23,180 nucleotides of DNA from CAXBDP01 sp041689935 (GTDB taxonomy: Bacteria > Bacteroidota > Bacteroidia > Cytophagales > Cyclobacteriaceae): positions 1 to 23,180 of the forward strand of contig JBDNFI010000003.1 in assembly GCA_041689935.1 (NCBI GenBank), in the 5' to 3' direction. Both the position numbers and the translations under genes were made by a program. The notes under the pieces were generated by a model, which worked only from the letters and a program-made list of their open reading frames with translations, made no database searches and was not told the DNA's origin. Shown piece after piece: positions 1 through 7,309 of the stretch; the stretch's first letter is position 1, and each line of letters opens with the position of its first letter.

Positions 1-75
1 CAGAATAAAAAGGATTTGTAATCCGAATACCTAGAACAACGCTGGCGCAAGCCTGCTTGCTGGTAGGCGAGGGTG
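1..75. repeat. Interspersed palindromic repeat, copy 1
   Basis: This stretch is repeated almost exactly at 211-290. The two copies share the first 29 bases, differ in a short patch (about 30-33), then match again through 'gctggcgcaagcctgcttgc' and the 'taggcgag' that follows. It contains a small hairpin at 12-24 (GGATT-tgt-AATCC). The right part differs from copy 2 where copy 2 forms a better stem (ctgg here against ccag there). Seen directly: the repetition and the hairpins. Inferred: an extragenic palindromic (REP-like) family, since no coding capacity is seen. The left boundary is unknown because it is cut by the window edge. Confidence 0.7.
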
Positions 76-123
76 ATTTAAACGATTGAGGGGCGGGAGG
101 ACGATTTGTGTTTCGTCATTATC

Positions 124-168
124 CCACGGTTGAAACCGTGGACTATTAAAATTTCGCTCCTATAGAGC
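124..168. repeat. Pair of extragenic hairpins
   Basis: Two inverted repeats lie between the two copies of the interspersed repeat. The first, 124-141, is CCACGGTT-GA-AACCGTGG, a perfect stem. The second, 156-168, is GCTC-ctata-GAGC. Neither is followed by a T-run, so they do not look like intrinsic terminators. They look like further members of the extragenic palindrome cluster that fills 1-300. Confidence 0.55.
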
Positions 169-210
169 TGAATAAATATCTAACTGTTACACATTTGCAA
201 CGTCGAACCA

Positions 211-298
211 CAGAATAAAAAGGATTTGTAATCCGAATAAGAAGAACAACGCTGGCGCAAGCCTGCTTGCCAGTAGGCGAGCGTGTCGCTCGTGACAC
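211..298. repeat. Interspersed palindromic repeat, copy 2
   Basis: Second copy of the element at 1-75, offset by 210 bases. It carries GGATT-tgt-AATCC (222-234), a larger imperfect stem CTGG...CCAG with inner AAGC/GCTT pairing (252-273), and an added stem GTGTC-gctcgt-GACAC (283-298). Three stacked hairpins in under 90 bases suggest a structured extragenic repeat of the REP/RAYT-dependent type. No transposase is present here, so any mobilising enzyme would have to be elsewhere. Confidence 0.7.
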
Positions 299-360
299 CG
301 ATGGGAAAATCTAAACGCAAAAGCCGCCAAAGTAAGACGAGAAAATTATCCTCTAAAAAT

Positions 361-790
361 CTCCTCTCAAAAAGAGACTTTCTGTTCTTTCCATCCTCTC
401 TCCTACCTCAACTTCTTCTCAACCGTCCTCCATCAACTTCCCCCATCAACCGTCCTCCGTCAAAGAAACACACGGCTAAATCTCCTCTCAAGAGGATTAT
501 TTTTGGCTGCTTTCCATCAACTTTTCTCCATCCTCTCTCCTCTTCTTCTCAACCTTTCCCCCGTCAACCGTCAACCGTCAAAGAAATCGCCTCTCAAGAG
601 GAGTATTTTGGCTGCTTTCCATCAACTATTCTCCATCCTCTCTCCTCTTCTTCTCAACCTTTCCCCCATCAACCGTCAACCGTCAAAGAAATCGCCTCTC
701 AAGAGGAGTATTTTGGCTGCTTTCCATCAACTATTCTCCATCCTCTCTCCTCTTCTTCTCAACCATCCTCCATCAACTTCCCCAACTGCC
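361..790. repeat. Pyrimidine-rich tandem array, 105-bp period
   Basis: A near-identical block starting 'ggctgctttccatcaact' begins at 505, 610 and 715, giving an exact 105-bp period over roughly 484-765. A more diverged copy precedes it from about 361. Each unit has a short inverted repeat CCTCT-ca-AGAGG (484-495, 590-601, 695-706), a C/T-only run 'cctctctcctcttcttctc', and repeats of CCGTCAA (three in a row at 561-581). Because 105 is a multiple of three, plus-strand frames stay open through the array, but the translation is Ser/Pro-rich low complexity and does not look like a gene. It lies just beyond the 3' end of comF. Function unknown. Confidence 0.8.
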
Positions 791-830
791 TTTCGAGGGT
801 CACTCCAATGAACTAAATAAATGCACCTTT

Positions 831-1511
831 CTACTGCGCCACTGCCACCACCGCCACATATATTTTATGCGGATTCCCTTCATTCAAGCATTGCAGGCAA
901 GATTCCATCGTGGCACCAGTGGTTAGCACATCGTCTATCAACAATATACTGCGCCCATTCACCGAGTCAGGGTCGGTGAGCTCAAAGATCTTCTCTACAT
1001 TTTGCCATCGCTCCATTCGGGATTTCTTCGTTTGAGTTTCCGATGGCTTTATTCTCCGGATCAGGTTCGGTTTCAGTTCCGAATTCGAAACATTTGCAAT
1101 GCCTTGTCCAAAACATATACTTTGGTTGAAGCCTCGTTGTCGGAGTTTGGATTTGTGTAAAGGCACCGGCACTATATAATCTATGCCCGGCCAAATGTCG
1201 GATTCAATCAGTCGGGTGGCGAGCCACTCTCCCATCATGTGGCCAATACTCTGTTGGCCTTTGTATTTGAGCTCGTGAAGCAACGATTGCGTAATTCCTT
1301 TTTTATGAAACTTCAATAAGGAATATGCATTGGAAGGGCGGTTTTCAAACACAAATCGCTCTAATATTACCTCCCGCTCTCTTTCATTATTGGTAGCAAA
1401 GGGAAGCTGAATCCTACAGCTGGTACACAGATGCTTTTCGCCATCTACTAGACTTTCGTTGCAGTGTACACAGCAATCTGGAAAAAATAATGAGATAAAT
1501 TCATTGATCAT
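831..1511 (-). CDS. comF: ComF family phosphoribosyltransferase-like protein
   Basis: 226-aa protein of the ComF/GntX family, linked to DNA uptake during competence in several bacteria. The N-terminus has a zinc-finger-like cysteine arrangement: C14-x2-C17 and C29-x2-C32, with an extra C13. The C-terminus has the type I phosphoribosyltransferase signature 'ILLIDDVLTTGAT' at residues 189-201, with the acidic pair D193-D194. Length is normal for the family. It is the only minus-strand gene and is divergent from the 1575 gene, with 63 bp between the starts. Downstream is the repeat array, with no obvious terminator hairpin. Family assignment is firm; a role in competence here is inferred, since no other com genes are visible. 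Confidence 0.93.
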   Translation of the reverse strand: MINEFISLFFPDCCVHCNESLVDGEKHLCTSCRIQLPFATNNEREREVILERFVFENRPSNAYSLLKFHKKGITQSLLHELKYKGQQSIGHMMGEWLATRLIESDIWPGIDYIVPVPLHKSKLRQRGFNQSICFGQGIANVSNSELKPNLIRRIKPSETQTKKSRMERWQNVEKIFELTDPDSVNGRSILLIDDVLTTGATMESCLQCLNEGNPHKIYVAVVAVAQ

Positions 1512-1522
1512 CTAGTTCCTAA

Positions 1523-1555
1523 TTGTATCACAGAGTAATAATTGACTTAACTTTG
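1523..1555 (+). promoter_or_regulatory. Bacteroidota-type promoter for the 1575 operon
   Basis: TAACTTTG at 1548-1555 is a perfect match to the Bacteroidota -7 consensus TAnnTTTG. A TTG at 1523-1525 lies 22 bases upstream, within the usual spacing of the -33 element. A start site near 1560 would leave a leader of about 15 bases before the ATG at 1575. It would drive at least the 1575-3041 run, whose genes overlap. Motif seen; activity inferred. Confidence 0.55.
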
Positions 1556-1574
1556 ACTACTAAATTACAAAATA

Positions 1575-1931
1575 ATGAGTATAATAAACGACTTTAATGC
1601 CTATAGAGCTGAGATGAACGATAAAATCCTCGGGGCGGATAATAAAGTTATCAAGCGTTTTTTCAATTTAGATACCAATGCTTACCAGTCTGGACATTTG
1701 GATGTGGAAACGAAGGAAATGATTGGCCTATCATGCTCCATGGTATTGCGTTGCGATGATTGTATCCGCTATCATTTGGGCAAATGTTTTGAACTTGGCT
1801 TGAACAGAGACAAGCTTTTTGAGGTTTTCAGTATTGCCACGTTGATTGGTGGCAGTATAGTGATCCCGCACTTACGTAGAGCAGTAGAATACTGGGAAGC
1901 ACTAGAAGAGGAGAAAAATGGCTTACAGTAA
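1575..1931 (+). CDS. Carboxymuconolactone decarboxylase / AhpD-like protein
   Basis: 118-aa protein of the CMD/AhpD-like fold. The diagnostic AhpD-type motif is present as C60-x2-C63-x3-H67 in 'CDDCIRYHLGKC', the redox-active pair plus proton-relay His of peroxidase-type members, so a thiol-dependent peroxidase or reductase role is more likely than aromatic-acid decarboxylation. Its substrate cannot be read from sequence. The following start codon (1918) lies inside its last codons, a 14-bp overlap, so the two genes are probably translationally coupled. A good promoter lies just upstream. Confidence 0.85.
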   Translation: MSIINDFNAYRAEMNDKILGADNKVIKRFFNLDTNAYQSGHLDVETKEMIGLSCSMVLRCDDCIRYHLGKCFELGLNRDKLFEVFSIATLIGGSIVIPHLRRAVEYWEALEEEKNGLQ

Positions 1932-2283
1932 AGATTTAGAAACAGAACGCAAGTGGGTAAGACTCCTTAAGCACATGGAGGATCAAGTAGGCAAAAGACC
2001 GAGAGATCTTAATGGAGTCCTGTTTCTAATTGGTGTGCAGGAGCTTGGCGCGGGTACGCGCTCATTTAGCAAGGAAGAAAAGCAGGATTTGATGCATATT
2101 GCGATTTGTAAAGTATTGAGCTATTCGGGATTTTATGAGCTGGAAGGATTGGACGATGACGGATGGCCACATTGGAAGTCCGTTAAAATATTACCTCGTT
2201 TCGACTTCCTAGATCAGGAGAAGCTATTAAAAATGCACATCCTAGAATATTTTGAAAAAGAACTAGAATTGAATTTTACATGA
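1918..2283 (+). CDS. Uncharacterised 121-aa protein, coupled to xth
   Basis: I do not recognise a named domain. The protein is mixed alpha/beta in appearance, charged, with no signal peptide or membrane segment. Visible points are an N-terminal helix (about residues 5-25), a central 'NGVLFLIGVQELG' stretch, and an aromatic-rich C-terminal half with 'DDDGWPHWKSVKILPRFD'. It overlaps the upstream AhpD-like gene by 14 bp and the downstream exonuclease gene by 4 bp (ATGA at 2280-2283). Overlap on both sides makes it a real gene, and one likely co-expressed with DNA-repair and redox functions. No function is proposed. Confidence 0.85.
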   Translation: MAYSKDLETERKWVRLLKHMEDQVGKRPRDLNGVLFLIGVQELGAGTRSFSKEEKQDLMHIAICKVLSYSGFYELEGLDDDGWPHWKSVKILPRFDFLDQEKLLKMHILEYFEKELELNFT

Positions 2284-3041
2284 AGATTTGCACCTATAAT
2301 GTAAATGGCATCAGAGCCGCTATCAAAAAAGGATTTCTCGATTGGCTAAAAGAGGAGAATCCAGACGTGGTTTGTTTGCAAGAAGTGAAGGCGCTTGAAT
2401 CGCAGGTGGATTTGAGCCAATTTACCGATCTTGGCTATGTTGCAAACTGGTTTCCTGCCGAAAAAAAAGGCTACAGTGGCGTAGCTCTGCTCAGCAAAAC
2501 CACGCCAGATAAGATCGTGCATGGAATGGGACATAGCCTTTACGATGCCGAAGGGAGAATCCTTAGAGCCGACTTTGGAGATTTGTCTATTATGAGCAGT
2601 TATTTCCCTTCTGGCAGCAGTGGAGATGTGAGGCAAGAGATCAAAATGGAGTTTTTGGATGACTTCTTGGGCTATACTCAAGACCTGCGCAAGGAAAGAC
2701 CAAACCTGATTATCAGTGGCGATTACAATATTTGCCATAAGCCAATAGATATCCACAACCCTGTGTCGAATAAGAATTCTAGCGGCTTTTTACCAGAAGA
2801 ACGGGAATGGCTTAGCAAATTTATCGATTCGGGTTTTGTAGATACGTTTAGGCACTTCAATGAACGTCCTAATGAGTATACTTGGTGGAGCTACAGAGCA
2901 AATGCGCGAGCAAAAAATTTGGGATGGCGGATAGACTATAATATGGCGACGGCCAACTTAACACACCGACTTAAAACCGCTCATATACAAGCTGATGCTT
3001 TTCACTCCGACCATTGCCCTGTTTTCCTTGAAATCAACTAA
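2280..3041 (+). CDS. xth: Exodeoxyribonuclease III (AP endonuclease, ExoIII family)
   Basis: 253-aa endonuclease/exonuclease/phosphatase-fold enzyme that cleaves 5' to abasic sites and trims 3' ends in base-excision repair. Catalytic landmarks are all present: N7 and E35 ('LQEVK') for metal binding, the 'GDYN' block near residue 149, 'WRIDY' at 216-220, and the C-terminal 'SDHCPV' with D244-H245. Length matches the bacterial ExoIII/ExoA family. It starts inside the stop codon of the previous gene (ATGA), implying coupled translation. A 53-bp gap precedes the DUF4175 gene. Confidence 0.96.
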   Translation: MKICTYNVNGIRAAIKKGFLDWLKEENPDVVCLQEVKALESQVDLSQFTDLGYVANWFPAEKKGYSGVALLSKTTPDKIVHGMGHSLYDAEGRILRADFGDLSIMSSYFPSGSSGDVRQEIKMEFLDDFLGYTQDLRKERPNLIISGDYNICHKPIDIHNPVSNKNSSGFLPEEREWLSKFIDSGFVDTFRHFNERPNEYTWWSYRANARAKNLGWRIDYNMATANLTHRLKTAHIQADAFHSDHCPVFLEIN

Positions 3042-3094
3042 ATTAACCCTTTACTAACAACCTGATAATCAAAGCCACGTTGTTTAAGAATGAT

Positions 3095-6000
3095 ATGAGG
3101 GAAAATGGCAATAACATCAAGCAGCAATTAAGGGAGTACAAGCGGAAGTACTACCTGAATATTCTTATCAAAGGAGTGATCTTTTCATTGCTTTTGATCA
3201 GTATTACCTTTCTGGCTGCCAATAGTATAGAGTTTCTTTTGAGATTAAATTCGGTGGGGAGAGCTGCGCTTTTTGTGGCACTTATCGGTGTTTTCTCATT
3301 TAGTATGATCCAATGGGTGTTGAAGCCCATCATCGTCCTATTTAATAACAAACAGCAAATTTCTGATGAAGAAGCTGCCAAGCAAATAGGCCAGTACTTT
3401 CCCGAAGTGAAGGATAAACTGCTGAACGTACTGCAACTTTCTAGCTTGCCAAATGCCTCTGAAGCGTTGATTGAAGCGGGTATTAAGCAAAAAACAAAGG
3501 ATATTAGCTATGTCCCTTTTAGCAGCGCAATTGATCTAAAAATCAACCTTCGTTATCTCAGATTATTAGCCATTCCATTTTTAGCCATCGGCCTTATTCT
3601 AATTGTATTCCCAGCGTTTGTTACCGAATCTACCTCCCGCATTGTTCAGTATAACAAAGAATTTGTCCCTGAGGCTCCTTTCAGGTTCTCAATGGTAAAT
3701 GAGAAATTGGAGGCCTTTAAAAATGAAGATTTTACCGTAACCTTAAATTTAGATGGAAATGCCGTTCCAGATCAGGCCTATCTAATTGTAAATGAGCGCC
3801 GTATCAAAATGAACTCGACAGGTGTCAAAAGCCACCAACACACCTTTACTCGCGTCCAAGACAATTTTAAATTCCGTTTCGAAGCAGCAGGATTTGAGTC
3901 GCAATCGTACGAGCTTGAGGTAATCAGCAGACCCTCTTTAGGTTTGATGGAAATCAACCTGATGTATCCAAAATACATTGGCAAGGAGTCCGAAACCTTC
4001 AAAAATAGTGGAAACATAAAAGCACCGGAAGGGACAGAGGTCTTTTGGAACTTGGAAACTGGCGAAACAGATGCGCTGACTTTCACTTTCGATAGCGATA
4101 AGGTAGCGCGCAACGCCGAAAAAGATGGGCGCGCTAATTTCCTTTTTAGCAAAAATATACGAAACAATGATCGCTACAGCATCGAATTGAAGAACGATAA
4201 GGCTGCCAATGCAGACCGCATCCAATATAGAATTGAGGTAATAAAAGATCAGTTTCCCGACCTTAGTATTCAACAGTATGTGGATACCACGCTATATTCA
4301 TTTATCGTATTCGGCGGCAGTGTTTCTGACGATTATGGACTTACGTCGCTCAAATTAAAATATAAAAATGAGCGGGAGGAAAACTACACTGCGGTGGATA
4401 TTCCCATCAATACTTCCCAAAAAGACCAAAACCTCTATTACCAATTCGATACCGATTCGCTCAACTTACGTGAGGGAAGCAAGCTAGAATACTACTTAGA
4501 AGCCTATGACAATGATGGTGTAAATGGCATCAAAAGCACCAAAACGCCTGTTTTTGTGATGAGCATACCGGATAAAGCAGAGATCAAGGAAATATTAGAT
4601 CGTACTGCCGAAGGGACTCAAAGTGAAACCGACAATGCGGCTAAACAAGCCAAGGAAGTCAATGAGATGGTAGAAGATATCGAACGCAGACTAAAAGGAA
4701 AGCGCAATCTCGATTGGCAAGATCAGCAAGCGATCAATCAACTGTTTGAAAAGCGCGAAAGCCTTGATAGTCAAATAGAAAAGATGCAGCAGCAAGCCAA
4801 AGAGAATGAACAAATGCTCGAAAGATTTGGTCCTGAAAATGAGCAACTGAGAGAGAAAATGAAAATGGTTCAGAAGCTGATGGATGAGGTATTGGACGAA
4901 GAAACCAAAAAGCTTTATGATGAATTGCGAAAGCTATTAGAAGAGAATAAAAACATTAACCAAGTTCAAAGCTTGATGAACCAAATCTCAGAAAGAGAAA
5001 AGAATTTGGAAAAAGAATTGGATAGAACGCTTGAGTTATTCAAAAGGCTGAAATACGAAATGAAGGCTGAAGAAGCAATACAATCAGCTGAGGAGTTGGC
5101 CAAAAAGCAGGAGCAACTAAAAGAAGATACAGAAGCTGGCGAAAAATCAGAAGAGGAATTGCTAAAGGAACAGCAGGAGTTGAACGAAGAATTTGAAAGC
5201 TTGGAAGAGCAATTAGATGAAATGAAGGAATTCAACGAGGATCTGAAACAGTCGGATGATTTGGGTAGCACGGAGGAATTAGAAGAAGAAATTGGCTCTG
5301 AAATGAAAGAAAGTGAGCAAAAGCTTCAGAACAAGGATACTCAAGGCTCCCAACAAAACCAACAAAAAGCGAGCGAATCCCTGCAAAAGTTGGCGCAATC
5401 GCTTTCCGAAATGCAAGAATCCAATCAGGCGGAGACTCAAACGGAGAATATTGCTAGCATACGCACCATACTTAACAACCTGATAAAACTATCCTTTGAA
5501 CAAGAAAGCTTACTTAAGAGATTCAAAGAAGTTCAATCAAATGATCCTCGTTTTATGGAATTAGCAGCTGTACAATTGGAGCTAAAAATCAATTCGAAAG
5601 TAGTCCAAGATAGCTTACAAGCCCTATCATCTAGAGTTTTCCAATTATCCTCGATTATAAATAGAGAATTGACGGAACTCGATAGGCATTTTGATGGCTC
5701 ATTGGCAGAATTGAAGGAGCGTAGAACCAATCAATCGATTGCTCGCCAAGAATTTGCAATGACATCGATGAACAACCTTGCGTTAATGCTGGACAATTTA
5801 TTGAAGCAATTACAAGATCCACAAGGAGGTGGACAAGGAGGTGGGCAAGCCAATTCGAAAGGAAATAAAATGAGCCTAAGCGAACTGCAGAAACAACTCA
5901 GTGAGCAAATAAATGATATAAAACGAAGTGGGAGGGAGGGGAGAGAACTATCGGAGGAATTAGCAAAAATGGCTGCGGAGCAAGAAAAACTACGTAGAAT

Positions 6001-6367
6001 GATGCAAGAGATGCAAGGACAAACGATGGACAAGGGGCTTGCTCAAGAAATACAGGAGATAATACAGGAGATGGAACAAAACGAAGTAGATTTGGTAAAT
6101 AAAAACATAGGTGATGAATTAATTGATAGGCAGAACCCATTGAATACCAGATTGTTAGATGCTGAAAATGCAATGCGAGAAGATGAAACTGACGATGAGC
6201 GCAAAGGAGAAGAAGCTGGAGAATATGAGAAGCCAGCACCCAAACTATTCGAAGAATATTTGAGAGCAAAAGAAAAGGAAATTGAGCTATTAAGAACAAT
6301 TCCTCCTAAATTGAACCAATATTACAAGAATGAGGTAAGCGAGTATTTTAAACGAATTAATAAGTAA
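3095..6367 (+). CDS. DUF4175 family membrane protein with long coiled coils
   Basis: About 1,090-aa protein resembling the DUF4175 family of Bacteroidota. From the ATG: a basic N-terminus, two close hydrophobic helices (about residues 20-45 and 55-80), a third near 150-175 ('LLAIPFLAIGLILIVF'), then an extracytoplasmic-type beta-rich region to about residue 495. The rest is very charged coiled coil with one Gly-rich break ('PQGGGQGGGQ', about 910-920). A TTG at 3080 in frame would add five residues; I prefer the ATG at 3095. Topology suggests membrane anchoring with a large rod-like domain. Molecular role is not established from sequence. An RsbW-like ATPase gene follows after 17 bp. Confidence 0.85.
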   Translation: MRENGNNIKQQLREYKRKYYLNILIKGVIFSLLLISITFLAANSIEFLLRLNSVGRAALFVALIGVFSFSMIQWVLKPIIVLFNNKQQISDEEAAKQIGQYFPEVKDKLLNVLQLSSLPNASEALIEAGIKQKTKDISYVPFSSAIDLKINLRYLRLLAIPFLAIGLILIVFPAFVTESTSRIVQYNKEFVPEAPFRFSMVNEKLEAFKNEDFTVTLNLDGNAVPDQAYLIVNERRIKMNSTGVKSHQHTFTRVQDNFKFRFEAAGFESQSYELEVISRPSLGLMEINLMYPKYIGKESETFKNSGNIKAPEGTEVFWNLETGETDALTFTFDSDKVARNAEKDGRANFLFSKNIRNNDRYSIELKNDKAANADRIQYRIEVIKDQFPDLSIQQYVDTTLYSFIVFGGSVSDDYGLTSLKLKYKNEREENYTAVDIPINTSQKDQNLYYQFDTDSLNLREGSKLEYYLEAYDNDGVNGIKSTKTPVFVMSIPDKAEIKEILDRTAEGTQSETDNAAKQAKEVNEMVEDIERRLKGKRNLDWQDQQAINQLFEKRESLDSQIEKMQQQAKENEQMLERFGPENEQLREKMKMVQKLMDEVLDEETKKLYDELRKLLEENKNINQVQSLMNQISEREKNLEKELDRTLELFKRLKYEMKAEEAIQSAEELAKKQEQLKEDTEAGEKSEEELLKEQQELNEEFESLEEQLDEMKEFNEDLKQSDDLGSTEELEEEIGSEMKESEQKLQNKDTQGSQQNQQKASESLQKLAQSLSEMQESNQAETQTENIASIRTILNNLIKLSFEQESLLKRFKEVQSNDPRFMELAAVQLELKINSKVVQDSLQALSSRVFQLSSIINRELTELDRHFDGSLAELKERRTNQSIARQEFAMTSMNNLALMLDNLLKQLQDPQGGGQGGGQANSKGNKMSLSELQKQLSEQINDIKRSGREGRELSEELAKMAAEQEKLRRMMQEMQGQTMDKGLAQEIQEIIQEMEQNEVDLVNKNIGDELIDRQNPLNTRLLDAENAMREDETDDERKGEEAGEYEKPAPKLFEEYLRAKEKEIELLRTIPPKLNQYYKNEVSEYFKRINK

Positions 6368-6384
6368 CGGTCAGTAAAAGCTAT

Positions 6385-6783
6385 ATGAATACCATTAAAA
6401 TTGAAATACCCTCAATTATTGAAAACATCAGAATAATTGAGAGCTTCATTGACAATGCAAAAGAGAAATTTGAGATTGACGATGATATCTATGGGAACAT
6501 AATGATCGCAGTAACTGAGTCAGTCAGTAACGCGATTAAGCATGGTAACAAAGGTGATAAAGCAAAATCTGTTAATTTGAGTCTTACCATAAAAGACGAT
6601 GTGATTAAATTCGTGATAGAAGATGAAGGAAAGGGATTCGATTATAATGAATTGCCTGATCCAACTTCCCCTGAGAACTTAGAAAAAACCGGTGGACGGG
6701 GAATTTTCTTAATGAAAAACCTAGCCGACGAAGTGAATTTCGAAAAGGATGGAAGTGTTGTAGCACTTAGTTTCTATTTATAA
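6385..6783 (+). CDS. RsbW/SpoIIAB-like serine-protein kinase ATPase (HATPase_c)
   Basis: 132-aa stand-alone GHKL ATPase domain, the size and shape of anti-sigma-factor kinases RsbW/SpoIIAB. The N box is 'ESVSNAIKHGN' (E45, N49, H53), the G1 box 'DEGKGFD' (80-86), and the G2 box 'GGRGIFLMK' (103-111). There is no transmembrane or DHp domain, so it is not a sensor histidine kinase. A partner switch (STAS anti-anti-sigma protein or PP2C phosphatase) is not seen in the window. It lies 10 bp upstream of ybeY and 17 bp downstream of the DUF4175 gene, so all three are probably one transcript. Kinase activity and target are inferred from the family only. Confidence 0.88.
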   Translation: MNTIKIEIPSIIENIRIIESFIDNAKEKFEIDDDIYGNIMIAVTESVSNAIKHGNKGDKAKSVNLSLTIKDDVIKFVIEDEGKGFDYNELPDPTSPENLEKTGGRGIFLMKNLADEVNFEKDGSVVALSFYL

Positions 6784-6793
6784 ATGCGTTGAA

Positions 6794-7222
6794 ATGGAAG
6801 AAGCATCCCTACACTTTCATGCTGAAGATTACGACTTCGAGATTGAGCAAGAGGATAAAACTGCCAAATGGATCGAGGGTATTATCAAAAACGAGAAGTT
6901 CGTCTTAGTAGATTTGAATTACATATTTTGCTCAGACGAATATCTGTTAAAAATAAACAAGGAATATTTAGACCACGACACCTTCACAGATATAATCACC
7001 TTCGATAATTCAGAAGCTGGGTCAGAGATAGAAGGAGATATATTCATTAGTATTCCACGCGTTATAGAAAATGCCAAGACGTATGAAACCACTTTTGAGC
7101 TGGAGCTACACAGAGTTTTAGTGCATGGAGTTCTTCACTTGATGGGACATGGAGACAAGACTGTTGATGAAAAACAAAGGATGAGAAAAAGCGAAGACTA
7201 CTATCTATCTTTGCGGTTATAA
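6794..7222 (+). CDS. ybeY: Endoribonuclease YbeY (16S rRNA maturation)
   Basis: 142-aa zinc-dependent endoribonuclease of the UPF0054 family, acting in 16S rRNA 3'-end maturation and ribosome quality control. The metal motif is H111-G-V-L-H115-L-M-G-H119-G-D121. The third ligand position holds Asp (D121) where E. coli has His; I recall this as usual for Bacteroidota, so it is not read as a defect. The conserved 'D-x-LTFD'-type region is represented by 'DTFTDIITFDN' (62-72). Length is normal. It follows the ATPase by 10 bp and is the last gene before the parS-like sites. Confidence 0.95.
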   Translation: MEEASLHFHAEDYDFEIEQEDKTAKWIEGIIKNEKFVLVDLNYIFCSDEYLLKINKEYLDHDTFTDIITFDNSEAGSEIEGDIFISIPRVIENAKTYETTFELELHRVLVHGVLHLMGHGDKTVDEKQRMRKSEDYYLSLRL

Positions 7223-7228
7223 AATCAA

Positions 7229-7244
7229 TGTTCCACGTGGAACG
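7229..7244. promoter_or_regulatory. parS-like centromere site 1
   Basis: TGTTCCACGTGGAACG contains a perfect 14-bp palindrome (7230-7243) around the CACGTG core. It agrees closely with the widely conserved bacterial parS consensus, TGTTNCACGTGAAACA, bound by ParB/Spo0J. It lies in the intergenic gap between ybeY and mnmG, with its centre 44 bp from site 2. parAB are not in the window. Confidence 0.8.
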
Positions 7245-7272
7245 ATTGAAATTGAATAGAGGTTAAATAAAG

Positions 7273-7288
7273 TGTTTCACGTGGAACA
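7273..7288. promoter_or_regulatory. parS-like centromere site 2
   Basis: TGTTTCACGTGGAACA matches the general parS consensus at 15 of 16 positions. Flanking bases extend the dyad to 20 bp (7271-7290) with a single mismatched pair (7277/7284). It sits 22 bp upstream of the mnmG start, so ParB bound here could also affect mnmG expression; that effect is inference. Two good sites 44 bp apart make chance very unlikely. Confidence 0.85.
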
Positions 7289-7309
7289 CTTTTCTTTTAT
7301 AACAACGAT

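Noticed and set aside
124..141. CCACGGTT/AACCGTGG hairpin as an intrinsic terminator
   Set aside because: No T-run follows on either strand and no gene ends next to it.
283..816. Open reading frame of 177 codons (and a second of 102 codons at 503-811) across the repeat array
   Set aside because: Stays open only because the 105-bp period is a multiple of three. The product is Ser/Pro/Leu low complexity with repeats, and a second frame is open as well.
4966..6299. Several minus-strand open frames opposite the DUF4175 gene
   Set aside because: They mirror the Glu/Lys-rich coiled-coil codons as Ser/Phe/Leu-rich products; shadows of the real gene.
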